Assembly: GCA_002307145.1 (NCBI GenBank)
Contig: DBTR01000041.1
Span: 8,468-43,246 of the forward strand
Length of the DNA stretch: 34,779 nucleotides
DNA from: Rhodospirillum sp. UBA1311
GTDB taxonomy: Bacteria; Pseudomonadota; Alphaproteobacteria; Rhodospirillales; Rhodospirillaceae
Direction of reading: 5' to 3'
Under the pieces are notes generated by a model. The model was given only the letters and a program-made list of their open reading frames with translations, did no database searches and was not told the origin of the DNA. Position 1 is the stretch's first letter, and each line of letters begins with the position of its first letter. The position numbers and the translations under genes are program-made. This document shows positions 1 to 8,015 of the stretch, in pieces.

Positions 1-779
1 CCGAGCAGCATGCCGTCACCTTCGCCGCCGGAATGGCCTCGGAAGGGATGCGGCCGTTCGTCGCGATCTACTCCACCTTTCTCCAGCGTGCCTTCGACCA
101 GGTCGCGCACGACGTCGCGCTGCAGAACCTGCCGGTGCGCCTGATCGTCGATCGCGCCGGATACGTCGGCGCCGACGGCGCGACCCACCAGGGCGCGTTC
201 GATCTCGCCTATCTCTGCTGCCTGCCGCACATGATCGTGATGGCGCCTTCCGACGAGGCCGAACTGGCGCACATGGTCGCCACCGCCGCCGCCTACGACG
301 ACGGCCCGACCGCGATCCGTTTCCCGCGCGGCACCGGCACCGGCGCGGCCGTCCCCGATGCGCCGGAAATCCTTCCGATCGGCAAGGGACGCATCGTCCG
401 CGAGGGCAAGGAGGTCGCCATCCTCTCCCTCGGCACCCGCCTCAAGGACGTGCTCAAAGCCTGCGACGCCCTCGCCAACGACGGCATCGCGCCCACCGTC
501 GCCGACGCCCGCTTCGCCAAGCCCCTCGACCTCGACCTGATCCGCGATCTCGCCGCACGCCATAAAGTCCTCGTCACCGTCGAGGAAGGCTCGGTCGGCG
601 GCTTCGGCAGTCACGTCCTCGATTTCCTCGCCAACGCGGGCCTGCTCGACGGCGGCCTCAAGGTCCGTACCCTCCACATGCCCGATATCTTCCTCGAACA
701 GGATACCCAGGCCGGCCAACTCGCCGACGCGGGCCTCGACGCGGACGGCATCGCCAAGGCGGTGCTGGCGGCAGTTTAA
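1..779 (+). CDS. dxs: 1-deoxy-D-xylulose-5-phosphate synthase, C-terminal part (5' end outside window)
   Basis: This is the last 258 residues of DXS, the thiamine-diphosphate enzyme that condenses pyruvate and glyceraldehyde-3-phosphate in the first step of the MEP isoprenoid pathway. The frame is open from base 3 and enters directly in the transketolase pyrimidine-binding domain, with EQHAVTFAAGMA and then FVAIYSTFLQRAFDQVAHD, both characteristic of DXS. The TDP-side motif DRAGYVGADGATHQGAFD follows. The C-terminal transketolase domain starts near the KGRIVREGKEVAIL stretch and includes VTVEEGSVGGFGSHV. The full protein is normally about 640 residues, so roughly 60 percent is missing upstream; this is a window cut, not a truncation. 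Codons favour C at third positions, unlike the tlyA gene that follows. Confidence 0.97.
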   Translation, partial: EQHAVTFAAGMASEGMRPFVAIYSTFLQRAFDQVAHDVALQNLPVRLIVDRAGYVGADGATHQGAFDLAYLCCLPHMIVMAPSDEAELAHMVATAAAYDDGPTAIRFPRGTGTGAAVPDAPEILPIGKGRIVREGKEVAILSLGTRLKDVLKACDALANDGIAPTVADARFAKPLDLDLIRDLAARHKVLVTVEEGSVGGFGSHVLDFLANAGLLDGGLKVRTLHMPDIFLEQDTQAGQLADAGLDADGIAKAVLAAV

Positions 780-781
780 GG

Positions 782-1030
782 CCAGGGCTTTGCCCTGGAC
801 CCACTGGGGCCGAGGGCCCCAGACCCCATTCGTTTTGCGCCGCGAAGCGGCAGGCATTCCTCCGGTTGCGAGCGATGAATCGATGGTGCTACGCGCAAAA
901 ACCAAAACGCATGGGATCAAAGGGCACTCCCTCCGGGGGATTTCCGCACTCGGGAATGCCCACCGGGCATCCCTGTCGCCTTTGGCGACCGTGCTCCAAT
1001 CCCTTTGCGGGGTCGAGGGGCAGCGCCCCT
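782..1030. repeat. Chain of short perfect hairpins between dxs and tlyA
   Basis: The 270-base gap holds at least five short inverted repeats, most with 3-base loops: 782-798 (CCAGGGC/GCCCTGG), 804-822 (CTGGGGCC/GGCCCCAG), 839-851 (GCCGC/GCGGC), 975-989 (GTCGCC/GGCGAC) and 1016-1030 (AGGGGC/GCCCCT). An imperfect one pairs GGGAATGCCC with GGGCATCCC near 953-973. The first could terminate dxs transcription but has no T-run. The pattern resembles the dispersed palindromic intergenic elements of alphaproteobacteria. No coding gene is seen here. Confidence 0.7.
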
Positions 1031-1049
1031 TGCAAGCGGAGCTTTTCCG

Positions 1050-1781
1050 ATGACCGTGCGGGCCGATCAGGCGCTGGTGACGCGCGGGCTTGCGCCGTCG
1101 CGGGCGCGGGCGCGGATGTTGATCGAGGCGGGGGCGGTGTTCGTCAACGGCGCGGTGGTGGACAAGCCGTCGCGGGGGATCGGCGCGGAGGATGCGGTGG
1201 AGGTTCGGGGCGAGCCGTTGCCGTGGGTGTCGCGCGGTGGATTGAAGCTGGCGCATGGGTTGGCGCACTTCGGCTATGACGCGCGCGCGCGGGTGTGTCT
1301 GGACGTGGGGGCTTCGACCGGCGGGTTCACCGACGTGCTGCGGCAGGCGGGGGCGAAGCGGATCTATGCGGTGGATGTGGGGCACGACCAACTGGCGCCG
1401 GTGTTGCGGGAGGATCCGCGCGTGGTGTCGCTGGAGGGGGTGAACGCGCGGGCGCTGTCATCCGCCGAGATCCCCGAGGCGGTGGACGCGGTGGTGTGCG
1501 ATGCGAGCTTCATTGCGCTCGAAACCGTGCTGACCGCGCCGCTGGCGTTGGCAAGACCGGGAGCGTGGGTCATCGCTTTGATCAAGCCGCAGTTCCAGGT
1601 TGGGCCGAAGGCGGTGGGCAAGGGCGGCGTGGTGCGCGACCCGGTCTTGCGCGCGCAGGCCTGCGACGCGGTCGCGGCGTGGTTCGCCGCCCAGGGATGG
1701 GCCGTGGACGGGATCACGACAAGTCCGATCACCGGGCCCGACGGCAACGTGGAATTCCTCATCGGTGCGCGTCTTGCGTGA
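1050..1781 (+). CDS. tlyA: TlyA-family rRNA 2'-O-ribose methyltransferase (S4 domain plus FtsJ-like methyltransferase)
   Basis: 243 residues, the usual TlyA length. An S4 RNA-binding domain fills residues 1-60 (RADQALVTRGLAPSRARARM and INGAVV-like FVNGAVV), followed by the SRGGLKL signature. A Rossmann-type methyltransferase follows, with the SAM-binding motif DVGASTGGFTDV near 85-96 and the acidic IYAVDVG strand near 105-111. The family methylates 2'-hydroxyls in 16S/23S rRNA and is often mislabelled haemolysin. dxs-tlyA adjacency is common in alphaproteobacteria. The ATG at 1050 is chosen because it puts the S4 domain right at the N-terminus; an in-frame ATG at 1005 lies inside the hairpin region. 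Codons are G-ending (CGG, GGG, TTG), unlike dxs. Confidence 0.93.
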   Translation: MTVRADQALVTRGLAPSRARARMLIEAGAVFVNGAVVDKPSRGIGAEDAVEVRGEPLPWVSRGGLKLAHGLAHFGYDARARVCLDVGASTGGFTDVLRQAGAKRIYAVDVGHDQLAPVLREDPRVVSLEGVNARALSSAEIPEAVDAVVCDASFIALETVLTAPLALARPGAWVIALIKPQFQVGPKAVGKGGVVRDPVLRAQACDAVAAWFAAQGWAVDGITTSPITGPDGNVEFLIGARLA

Positions 1782-1808
1782 ATTGGGGCAATCGCGGCGA
1801 TTTGCAAA

Positions 1809-1826
1809 ATGCAAAGTGTTTTGCAT
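1809..1826. promoter_or_regulatory. Inverted repeat ATGCAAA-N4-TTTGCAT upstream of the chemoreceptor
   Basis: A perfect 7-4-7 inverted repeat lies about 155 bases before the chemoreceptor start, in an AT-rich stretch (1795-1910) that stands out from the GC-rich surroundings. It overlaps a second TTTGCAAA word at 1801-1808. It may be an operator for a dimeric regulator; the regulator is unknown. I see no convincing -35/-10 or sigma-28 pair in the gap. Confidence 0.4.
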
Positions 1827-1921
1827 TGTGGAACGATGCTAAACCGCAAATTTTCTCGATGCTTCTGTGTAATACATTGAGTTTAAATCGTAAATAATTA
1901 CGGCATTGGACATGCAAGGGT

Positions 1922-1955
1922 GCGGTTAGAAAAAAACCGCGGGCCGTAAAGGCCC
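1922..1955 (+). promoter_or_regulatory. Two adjacent hairpins in the chemoreceptor 5' leader
   Basis: GCGGTT (1922-1927) pairs with AACCGC (1935-1940) across an A-rich loop, and GGGCC (1941-1945) pairs with GGCCC (1951-1955) directly afterwards. Both end about 25 bases before the start codon. They could be a leader structure affecting translation, or remnants of an upstream terminator. Confidence 0.35.
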
Positions 1956-1979
1956 CACGCACTCAGGCAGGTGTCCGCT

Positions 1980-3668
1980 ATGCACGCATTCAGCAACTTG
2001 AAAATCGGCAAGAAACTTCTCGTTACCTTCTCCTTGTTCCTCACCCTGGTTCTCGGGCTGGGGGCGACGTCGATCGTCGAACTCAACGCGATCGGCCGGG
2101 TGACCAACGACCTCGCGACCAACTGGTTGCCGAGCGTCAACGCGATCCGGTCGATGCAGTATCAGCATGCCGCGATCCGCGCGGTCAGCTACATGCACAT
2201 CATGGCGACCACCCCCGAGGAGATGAAGCTCAACGAAGACCGGCTGGCGGGGTACATGAAGGCGGCGGAGGATGCCCGCGCGCTCTACGAGCCGCTGATT
2301 TCCTCGGACGAGGAGCGGCAGACCTACCGCCAGTTCGTCGAGGCGAACGCGCTCTATCACCAGAAACTCGATGAGGTTCTCGCCCTTTCGCGCAAGAACG
2401 CCAATGCCGACGCGGCTGCGTTGATGAACGGTGTGGCGCGCGAGATCTATCTCAAGCAGACCGCCGCGCTCGACAAGCTCGTCGAGATCAACGCCAAGGG
2501 CAGCCAGCAGTCGGCGGCCGACGCCGGGCGGACGCTGGCGACTGCCGAAGTCCTGGTCTGCGTGGTTCTCGCGATCGTGGCGATCCTCTCGGTGACCGCC
2601 GGTGTGGTGCTGCGTTCGGGGATCGCCACGCCGATCGTGGCGATGACCGGTGCGATGCGCGAGCTCGCCGACGGCAATAAGGCGATCGAGATCCCGGCGC
2701 AAGGGCGCAAGGACGAGGTCGGCGCGATGGCTGCGGCGGTGCAGGTGTTCAAGGATAACGCGATCGCTCAGGAGCGCATGGCCGCCGAGCAGGAAGTCCA
2801 GCGGGCGGCGCGGGAAAAGCGCGCGGCGACGATCGAAGCCCTGACCGGCGAGTTCGACAATCGGGTTTCCCAGGTCTTGAGCATCGTTGCGGGAGCTTGC
2901 ACCGAAATGGACGGCACCGCGCAGTCGCTCTCCGCGACCGCCGAGCAGACCGATCGGCAGGCGACGGCGGTGGCTGCCGCCACCGAGGAGGCGTCGTCGA
3001 GCATCCAGACCGTGGCGAGCGCTGCCGAGCAGCTGTCGTCCTCGATCGCCGAGATCGGCCGCCAGGTGGAGCATGCCAACAACGTCTCGCAGGCCGCGAC
3101 CCAGGAAGCCGAGCGCGCCGACAAGCTCGTCGCCGGGCTCTCCGACGGGTCGTCGCGGATCGGCGAAGTGATCAACCTGATCACCGATATCGCGAGCCAG
3201 ACCAATCTCCTTGCACTCAACGCGACGATCGAGGCGGCGCGTGCGGGCGAGATGGGCAAGGGCTTTGCCGTGGTGGCGAACGAGGTGAAGAACCTCGCCA
3301 ACCAGACCGCCAAGGCGACCGAGGAAATTGGCGCGCAGATCGGTGCGGTACAGTCCGCCACCGGGCAGGTGGTGACCGCGATCGGTTCGATCGTCGGCCG
3401 GATCAACGAGATCGCCGAGGTCAACGCGGTGATCGCCGCGGCGGTCGAGGAACAGTCGGCGGCGGCGCAGGAGATTGCCCGCAACGTCCAGCAGGCGGCG
3501 GCGGGCACCCAGGAGATCTCCAGCACCACCGTCGGCGTGAGCCAGGCGGCGGGCGAGACCGGCGCGGCTTCGCGGCAGGTTCTGAGCGCGTCGCAGTCGC
3601 TATCGCAGGAAGCCGAGGGCTTGCGCTCGGTGGTCGAAACCTTCCTCAACGGCGTGCGGGCCGCCTGA
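1980..3668 (+). CDS. Methyl-accepting chemotaxis protein with four-helix-bundle sensor
   Basis: 562 residues. The order is: a short cytoplasmic N-terminus; TM1 at about 12-34; a periplasmic sensor of about 150 residues that is all-helical with a 4HB_MCP look (EDARALYEPLI, FVEANALYHQKLDEVLALS); TM2 at about 180-204; a HAMP domain (TPIVAMTGAMRELADGN); and a cytoplasmic signalling domain with the conserved hairpin tip around LLALNATIEAARAGE and GFAVVANEVKNLA. It relays ligand binding to CheA/CheW. No C-terminal NWETF-like tether is present. The ATG at 1980 is preferred over the GTG at 1971 because AGG at 1969-1971 is correctly spaced for it. No che genes are nearby, so it is an orphan receptor with unknown ligand. 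Confidence 0.95.
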   Translation: MHAFSNLKIGKKLLVTFSLFLTLVLGLGATSIVELNAIGRVTNDLATNWLPSVNAIRSMQYQHAAIRAVSYMHIMATTPEEMKLNEDRLAGYMKAAEDARALYEPLISSDEERQTYRQFVEANALYHQKLDEVLALSRKNANADAAALMNGVAREIYLKQTAALDKLVEINAKGSQQSAADAGRTLATAEVLVCVVLAIVAILSVTAGVVLRSGIATPIVAMTGAMRELADGNKAIEIPAQGRKDEVGAMAAAVQVFKDNAIAQERMAAEQEVQRAAREKRAATIEALTGEFDNRVSQVLSIVAGACTEMDGTAQSLSATAEQTDRQATAVAAATEEASSSIQTVASAAEQLSSSIAEIGRQVEHANNVSQAATQEAERADKLVAGLSDGSSRIGEVINLITDIASQTNLLALNATIEAARAGEMGKGFAVVANEVKNLANQTAKATEEIGAQIGAVQSATGQVVTAIGSIVGRINEIAEVNAVIAAAVEEQSAAAQEIARNVQQAAAGTQEISSTTVGVSQAAGETGAASRQVLSASQSLSQEAEGLRSVVETFLNGVRAA

Positions 3669-3681
3669 GGAACCGCACACG

Positions 3682-3720
3682 AAAAACACCGCCGCCGGGG
3701 GCTCCGGCGGCGGTGTTTTT
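3682..3720. terminator. Bidirectional intrinsic terminator between mcp and sppA
   Basis: A perfect 17-bp stem (3682-3698 with 3704-3720) has a 5-base loop. It starts with A5 and ends with a T-run, so it can work on both strands. It lies between the convergent chemoreceptor and sppA. Confidence 0.93.
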
Positions 3721-3742
3721 TATTGGATCGGCGTGGCGCGGA

Positions 3743-5491
3743 TCAGCGCATGACCAGGGGCGGCATGATCGCCGCGCCATGTTCGAGGTCGAGGCGCATC
3801 CAGCGGGCGACGGTGCCGAGCGGCTCGGGCAGTGGCCGCATCGTCATCTGGGCGATCTCGCGGTTGCCGTCGCCGCCCATGTAATCCATCAGGGTTTCGG
3901 TGAGGGACTTCTGGCGCGGGAAGGTGATCACCGTGGGGATGCGTTCCGCCGGGATGCCCGCCGAGCGCTTGGCATAGGCGAGCGCCTTCATCAGCCCGCC
4001 GGTGTCGTCGACGAGGCCGAGCTGCTTGGCTGCCTTGCCGCTCCACACCCGGCCGCGCGCGAGCTTGTCGACCGCTTCCGCCGAGAGCTTGCGGTCGGCG
4101 CCGACCTTGCCGGTGAAGTCGGTGTAGGCGGCGTCGATGATCGCGTCGAGGCGAGCGCGTTCGGTGGGGGTGAAACCGTGGTTGGGCGACCACATCGCGG
4201 CGGTGTCGCCGGTCTTGAGGGTGGTCCAGTGGACGCCGAGCTTGTTCCAGGCGTCTTCGAGGACGATCTTGCCCGCGATTACGCCGATCGAGCCGGTGAT
4301 CGTGGCGTCGCCTGCGATCACGGTTTCCGCCGCCGAGGCGATGAAGTAGCCGCCCGAAGCCGCAACGTCGCCCATCGAGACGATCACCGGGATGCTCGCC
4401 TGCCGCGCCGCGACGATCGCCTCGCGGATGGTGTCGGAGGCAGCGTAGTCGCCGCCGGGGGTGTCGAGACGGAGGATGATCGCGCGCACGCCGTCGGTTT
4501 TGGAGGCGTCGCGGATCGCGTGCGCGACCGTGCGCGCGCCCATCATCGCGTCATCCGAGAGCGGCTCGAATTCGGCGTCGCCCGGGACGATCTGGCCCGA
4601 GGCCTGGATCAGCGCGATCTTGACGTCGGTATTGGTGGTTTCGGCGGTGGCGGCGTAGGCGTCGGCCTGCACCGGACCGCCGGGGAAGGCGCTGGCAAGG
4701 GTCGACTGGAACTCGGTGCCATAGGCGAGGCGGTCGAGGAGCTTGGCCTCCAGCGCCTCCTTGGCGAGCAGTGGGCCGCGTTGGCTGAGCGTGCGCACCG
4801 CCGACGGGTCGAGGCCGCGTTGTACCGCGATCCGCTCGGCGAGGCTGGCGGAGACGTCGTCGATCAGGCGCTGGAGATTTTCGCGCACCGGCTGGGACAT
4901 CTCGTCGCGGGAGAGGAAGTCCATGGCGGACTTGTATTCGTAGCGCTGGATGATTTCGGCGTGGATGCCCCAGTCGGCGAGGCCCTGGCGCAGGAACGGA
5001 CTCTCGATCGCGACGCCGCGCAGGCCGACGAGGCCCGAGGGCTGCATCCAGACCTGCTGGAACGCGGTGGCGAGAACCACCGCGCTCGGCCCACTGTCGA
5101 GGGATTCCGCGAACAGGAAGGTCTTCTTGCCGACCTTCTGGAAGTCGGCGACCGCTTCGGCCAGTTCCATCGCGGTGGCGGCGGAGATCTTGGCGTTGCC
5201 GAGGTGGGCGGCGAAGCCCGCGATCTTGGGGTCGGACGCGCCGCGCCGCAGCGCGGCGACGAGATCGGAGAAGACGTAGGCCTTGCCCTGCGAAAGCGCC
5301 TCGATTGCGTCGCGCGGGCTTTGGTTCGAAATCCCGCGATCGAAATCGGCGACGAGGTAGTCGCCGGTGTGGACCGCGACCTTGTTGGGCTCGGCGTGCT
5401 TGACCAGGAATACCACGGCAATCACCGCCGCCGTGGCGACGACGCCGATCACCGCAAGCAGGATCAACAGCCAGCGTGCCAGAGTCCGCAT
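3743..5491 (-). CDS. sppA: Signal peptide peptidase SppA, long (67K) type
   Basis: 582 residues, matching the long tandem-domain SppA. It is a membrane-anchored serine/lysine protease that degrades cleaved signal peptides. An N-terminal membrane anchor spans residues 7-30 with the bulk outside the cytoplasm. The first S49-type repeat carries the general-base lysine in YEYKSAMDF (Lys187). The second carries the nucleophile in GDVAASGGYFIA (Ser379), after the strand IILRLDTPGGDYAAS. Both halves of the Ser-Lys dyad are therefore present. AAAGGA precedes the ATG by about 9 bases. It is the last gene of the minus-strand run fabI-aroC-rhodanese-sppA and ends at the bidirectional terminator. Confidence 0.95.
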   Translation of the reverse strand: MRTLARWLLILLAVIGVVATAAVIAVVFLVKHAEPNKVAVHTGDYLVADFDRGISNQSPRDAIEALSQGKAYVFSDLVAALRRGASDPKIAGFAAHLGNAKISAATAMELAEAVADFQKVGKKTFLFAESLDSGPSAVVLATAFQQVWMQPSGLVGLRGVAIESPFLRQGLADWGIHAEIIQRYEYKSAMDFLSRDEMSQPVRENLQRLIDDVSASLAERIAVQRGLDPSAVRTLSQRGPLLAKEALEAKLLDRLAYGTEFQSTLASAFPGGPVQADAYAATAETTNTDVKIALIQASGQIVPGDAEFEPLSDDAMMGARTVAHAIRDASKTDGVRAIILRLDTPGGDYAASDTIREAIVAARQASIPVIVSMGDVAASGGYFIASAAETVIAGDATITGSIGVIAGKIVLEDAWNKLGVHWTTLKTGDTAAMWSPNHGFTPTERARLDAIIDAAYTDFTGKVGADRKLSAEAVDKLARGRVWSGKAAKQLGLVDDTGGLMKALAYAKRSAGIPAERIPTVITFPRQKSLTETLMDYMGGDGNREIAQMTMRPLPEPLGTVARWMRLDLEHGAAIMPPLVMR

Positions 5492-5527
5492 GTTACTCGT
5501 CCTTTCGCGGCGGGTTGAATCCCGCCG

Positions 5528-5860
5528 TCAACGTCCGCGATTGACCGGAAGCCCGGCCTGGATCCAGGCGACGATGCCGCCCTTGAGATTGAAGGCCTCG
5601 ACCCCCCGGGCGGCGAGCGCCGCGGTGACGCGGGCGGAGCGGGCTCCCGAATGGCACATGACCACGACCTTTTTTGCACCGAAATCAGGGTACTCGTCCA
5701 CGCCAACGTGCGACATCGGCAGCAACTTCGCAACCGCGACGGCGGCATTGGCGACTTCGTCGTCTTCGCGGACGTCGACCAGCACCGCATCGCCGGACTT
5801 GAGCCAGGCCTGCGCGGTTGGCGCATCGACCTCCGCGACCTTATCGCGATGGAAAAACAT
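5528..5860 (-). CDS. Single-domain rhodanese-like protein
   Basis: 110 residues forming one rhodanese domain. Typical elements are AVLVDVREDDE (about residues 26-36), the active-site loop CHSGARS (Cys69) ending a beta strand, and the C-terminal FNLKGGIVAWIQAGLPV. The active-site cysteine can carry a persulfide, so sulfurtransferase activity is likely, but the substrate is unknown. There is no signal peptide. GGGAGG lies about 10 bases before the ATG. It sits 33 bases after aroC and 36 before sppA, and is probably co-transcribed with them; this placement does not reveal its specific role. Confidence 0.9.
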   Translation of the reverse strand: MFFHRDKVAEVDAPTAQAWLKSGDAVLVDVREDDEVANAAVAVAKLLPMSHVGVDEYPDFGAKKVVVMCHSGARSARVTAALAARGVEAFNLKGGIVAWIQAGLPVNRGR

Positions 5861-5893
5861 CGGCGGAAACCTCCCTACGGGTGAGGGCGGCCT

Positions 5894-6994
5894 TCAAGGG
5901 GTGGAAAAGCCGCCGCACTGGCCGCGCTGGCGCAAGAGATGATCGGCGAGGACGCAAGCAAGCATCGCCTCGGCCACCGGCACGGCGCGGATGCCCACAC
6001 ATGGGTCGTGACGGCCACGGGTCAAGACGTCGACCGCCTCGCCCGCCAGATTGACGCTGCGGCGCGGGATCAGGATCGAACTGGTCGGTTTCACCGCCAT
6101 CCGCGCAACGATCGGCTGACCGGAGGAAATGCCGCCCAAGATGCCGCCCGCGTGGTTGGAGAGGAAGCGGACGCCGCCCTGGCCGTCGGGCTCCATTTCG
6201 TCGGCGTTGGTTTCGCCGGTGAGGGTGGCGGCGGCCATGCCTTCGCCGATCTCGACGGCCTTGACCGCGTTGATGCTCATCAAGGCCTTTGCAATGTCGG
6301 CGTCGAGCTTGTCGTAGACCGGTTCGCCCAGGCCCGCCGGGACGTTCTCGGCGACCACCTCGACGATCGCGCCGATCGAGGAGCCCGCCTTGCGGATCGC
6401 GTCGAGCTCGGTCGCCCACTGGGCTGCGGTTTCGGCGTCGGGGCAGAAGAAGTCGTTGGCGTCGACGGCGGCCCAGTTCCAGCGGGCGCGGTCGACGGCG
6501 TGGGCGCCCATCTGGATCATCGCGCTGCGCAGGGTGACGCCGCCCGGCACCAGCGCGTTCAACACGACCCGGGCGACCGCTCCGGCGGCGACCCGCATCG
6601 CGGTTTCGCGCGCCGAGGATCGCCCGCCGCCGCGCGGGTCGCGCACGCCGTACTTCGCCTGGTAGGTGAAGTCGGCATGGCCGGGGCGGAAACTGTCGGC
6701 GATGTTGGAATAGTCCTTCGAGCGCTGGTCCTGGTTTTCGATCAGGAGCGCGATCGGCGTGCCGGTGGTGACGCCTTCGTAGACGCCCGAGAGGATGCGC
6801 ACGGCATCGGGCTCGCGGCGCTGGGTGGTGTGGCGCGACTGGCCGGGGCGGCGCTTGTCGAGAAAGGGCTGGATGTCCGCTTCGGACAGGGGCAGGCGCG
6901 GCGGCACGCCGTCGACGACGCAGCCGATGGCGGGACCGTGGCTTTCGCCGAAGGTGGTGAAGCGGAATGCGGTGCCGAATGCGTTGCCGGGCAT
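5894..6994 (-). CDS. aroC: Chorismate synthase
   Basis: 366 residues, normal for the enzyme. It converts 5-enolpyruvylshikimate-3-phosphate to chorismate using reduced FMN, the last common step to aromatic amino acids. The three family signatures are present: GESHGPAIGCVVDG at about 17-30, the RRPGQSRHTTQRREPD stretch at about 48-63, and HADFTYQAKYGVRDPRGGGR at about 105-125. The C-terminal FMN-associated DPCVGIRAVPVAEAM motif is also seen. It starts with MPGNAFGTAFRFTTFGESHG, close to the usual N-terminus. It lies 61 bases after fabI on the same strand. Confidence 0.97.
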   Translation of the reverse strand: MPGNAFGTAFRFTTFGESHGPAIGCVVDGVPPRLPLSEADIQPFLDKRRPGQSRHTTQRREPDAVRILSGVYEGVTTGTPIALLIENQDQRSKDYSNIADSFRPGHADFTYQAKYGVRDPRGGGRSSARETAMRVAAGAVARVVLNALVPGGVTLRSAMIQMGAHAVDRARWNWAAVDANDFFCPDAETAAQWATELDAIRKAGSSIGAIVEVVAENVPAGLGEPVYDKLDADIAKALMSINAVKAVEIGEGMAAATLTGETNADEMEPDGQGGVRFLSNHAGGILGGISSGQPIVARMAVKPTSSILIPRRSVNLAGEAVDVLTRGRHDPCVGIRAVPVAEAMLACVLADHLLRQRGQCGGFSTP

Positions 6995-7055
6995 GCGCTG
7001 CGCCCTTCGTTCAGTGCGCGGGGCCGCCGCGATCGGTGGCCCCGCAGGATCGGGT

Positions 7056-7889
7056 TCAGTCCTCGGCGAACGCCTTCATCAGCTCGGCGTTGCCCCGGGC
7101 GCTGCCCGGATTCATCATGCCGTTGACATGATAGCCGGAATCGACGTGGTGCAGTTCGCCGGTGACGCCGTTGGCGAGATCGCTGAGGAGATACATCCCC
7201 GAGCCGCCGACGTCCTCGATGGTGACGTTGCGCTGCAACGGCGAGTTCAGCTCGTTCCACTTCAGGATGTAGCGGAAGTCGCCGATGCCGGAAGCGGCAA
7301 GGGTCTTGATCGGGCCGGCGGAGAGCGCGTTGACGCGGATGCCGCGGTCGCCGAGGTCCATCGCGAGGTACTTCACCGAGGCGTCGAGCGCGGCCTTGGC
7401 GACGCCCATAACGTTATAGTGCGGAATGAACTTTTCCGAACCGTAGTACGTTAGGGTAAGGAGGCTGCCGCCCGCCTTCATCAGCTTCTGCGCGCGGCGG
7501 CAGACGTCGGTGAACGAGAATACCGAGATGTGCATGGTGCGGGCGAAGTTGTCGGCGGTGACGTCGTAGTACTTGCCCTTCAGCGCGTCCTTGTCGGAGA
7601 ACGCGATCGCGTGAACCACGAAATCGAGCTCGCCCCATTCCTTTTCGATCGCCGCGAAGGCGGCGTCCATGCTGGCGGTGTCGGTCACGTCGCACGGGAT
7701 CATGAACGTCGAGCCGACTTCCTCGGCGAGCGGGGCGACCCGCTTCTGCAGGGCGTCGCCCTGGTAGGTGAAGGCGAGTTCCGCGCCCTGGGCGTGGCAA
7801 GCTTTGGCGATACCCCAGGCGATCGAGCGGTCGTTGGCGACCCCCATGATCAAGCCTTTTTTACCGGCCATCAACGCTGCGGCTGTCAT
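7056..7889 (-). CDS. fabI: Enoyl-[acyl-carrier-protein] reductase (NADH), FabI type
   Basis: 277 residues. FabI is an SDR-family enzyme performing the last reduction in each fatty-acid elongation cycle. The variant cofactor loop GVANDRSIAWGIAKA typical of FabI is near residues 16-30. The catalytic set is visible: Tyr148 in LTLTYYG, Tyr158 in PHYNVMG and Lys165 in MGVAKAALDA. SAGPIKTLAASGI follows, the region that binds triclosan-type inhibitors in homologues. The ATG at 7889 (MTAAALMAGKKG) is chosen because AAGAGGA lies five bases upstream; an in-frame ATG at 7913 lacks such a site. It heads the minus-strand run and is divergent from the BrkB-family gene. Confidence 0.96.
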   Translation of the reverse strand: MTAAALMAGKKGLIMGVANDRSIAWGIAKACHAQGAELAFTYQGDALQKRVAPLAEEVGSTFMIPCDVTDTASMDAAFAAIEKEWGELDFVVHAIAFSDKDALKGKYYDVTADNFARTMHISVFSFTDVCRRAQKLMKAGGSLLTLTYYGSEKFIPHYNVMGVAKAALDASVKYLAMDLGDRGIRVNALSAGPIKTLAASGIGDFRYILKWNELNSPLQRNVTIEDVGGSGMYLLSDLANGVTGELHHVDSGYHVNGMMNPGSARGNAELMKAFAED

Positions 7890-8015
7890 TGAATTCCTCT
7901 TGATAGCATACACAAAGAGCCCAAACTCCCAGATAGGGCCATGCCGATCGGGGAGTTAGGGGCGGAAAAGCGGGCTATCCTACACGAAACCCATGCAAGG
8001 GCAAAGGGGAACGGA

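Noticed and set aside
790..1053. Small open frame of 87 codons in the dxs-tlyA gap
   Set aside because: It translates the hairpin chain (GQRPLQAELF-like text often seen in spurious annotations), and has no ribosome site or domain.
2897..5518. Long plus-strand open frame of 873 codons across the chemoreceptor and sppA
   Set aside because: It is out of frame with the chemoreceptor and antisense to sppA, crosses the perfect terminator, and its translation is a low-complexity Arg/Gly/Asp-rich shadow typical of GC-rich DNA.
5939..7126. Plus-strand open frame antisense to aroC and the end of fabI
   Set aside because: aroC and fabI have complete family signatures on the minus strand; the antisense translation matches no fold and is Asp/Gly/Arg rich.
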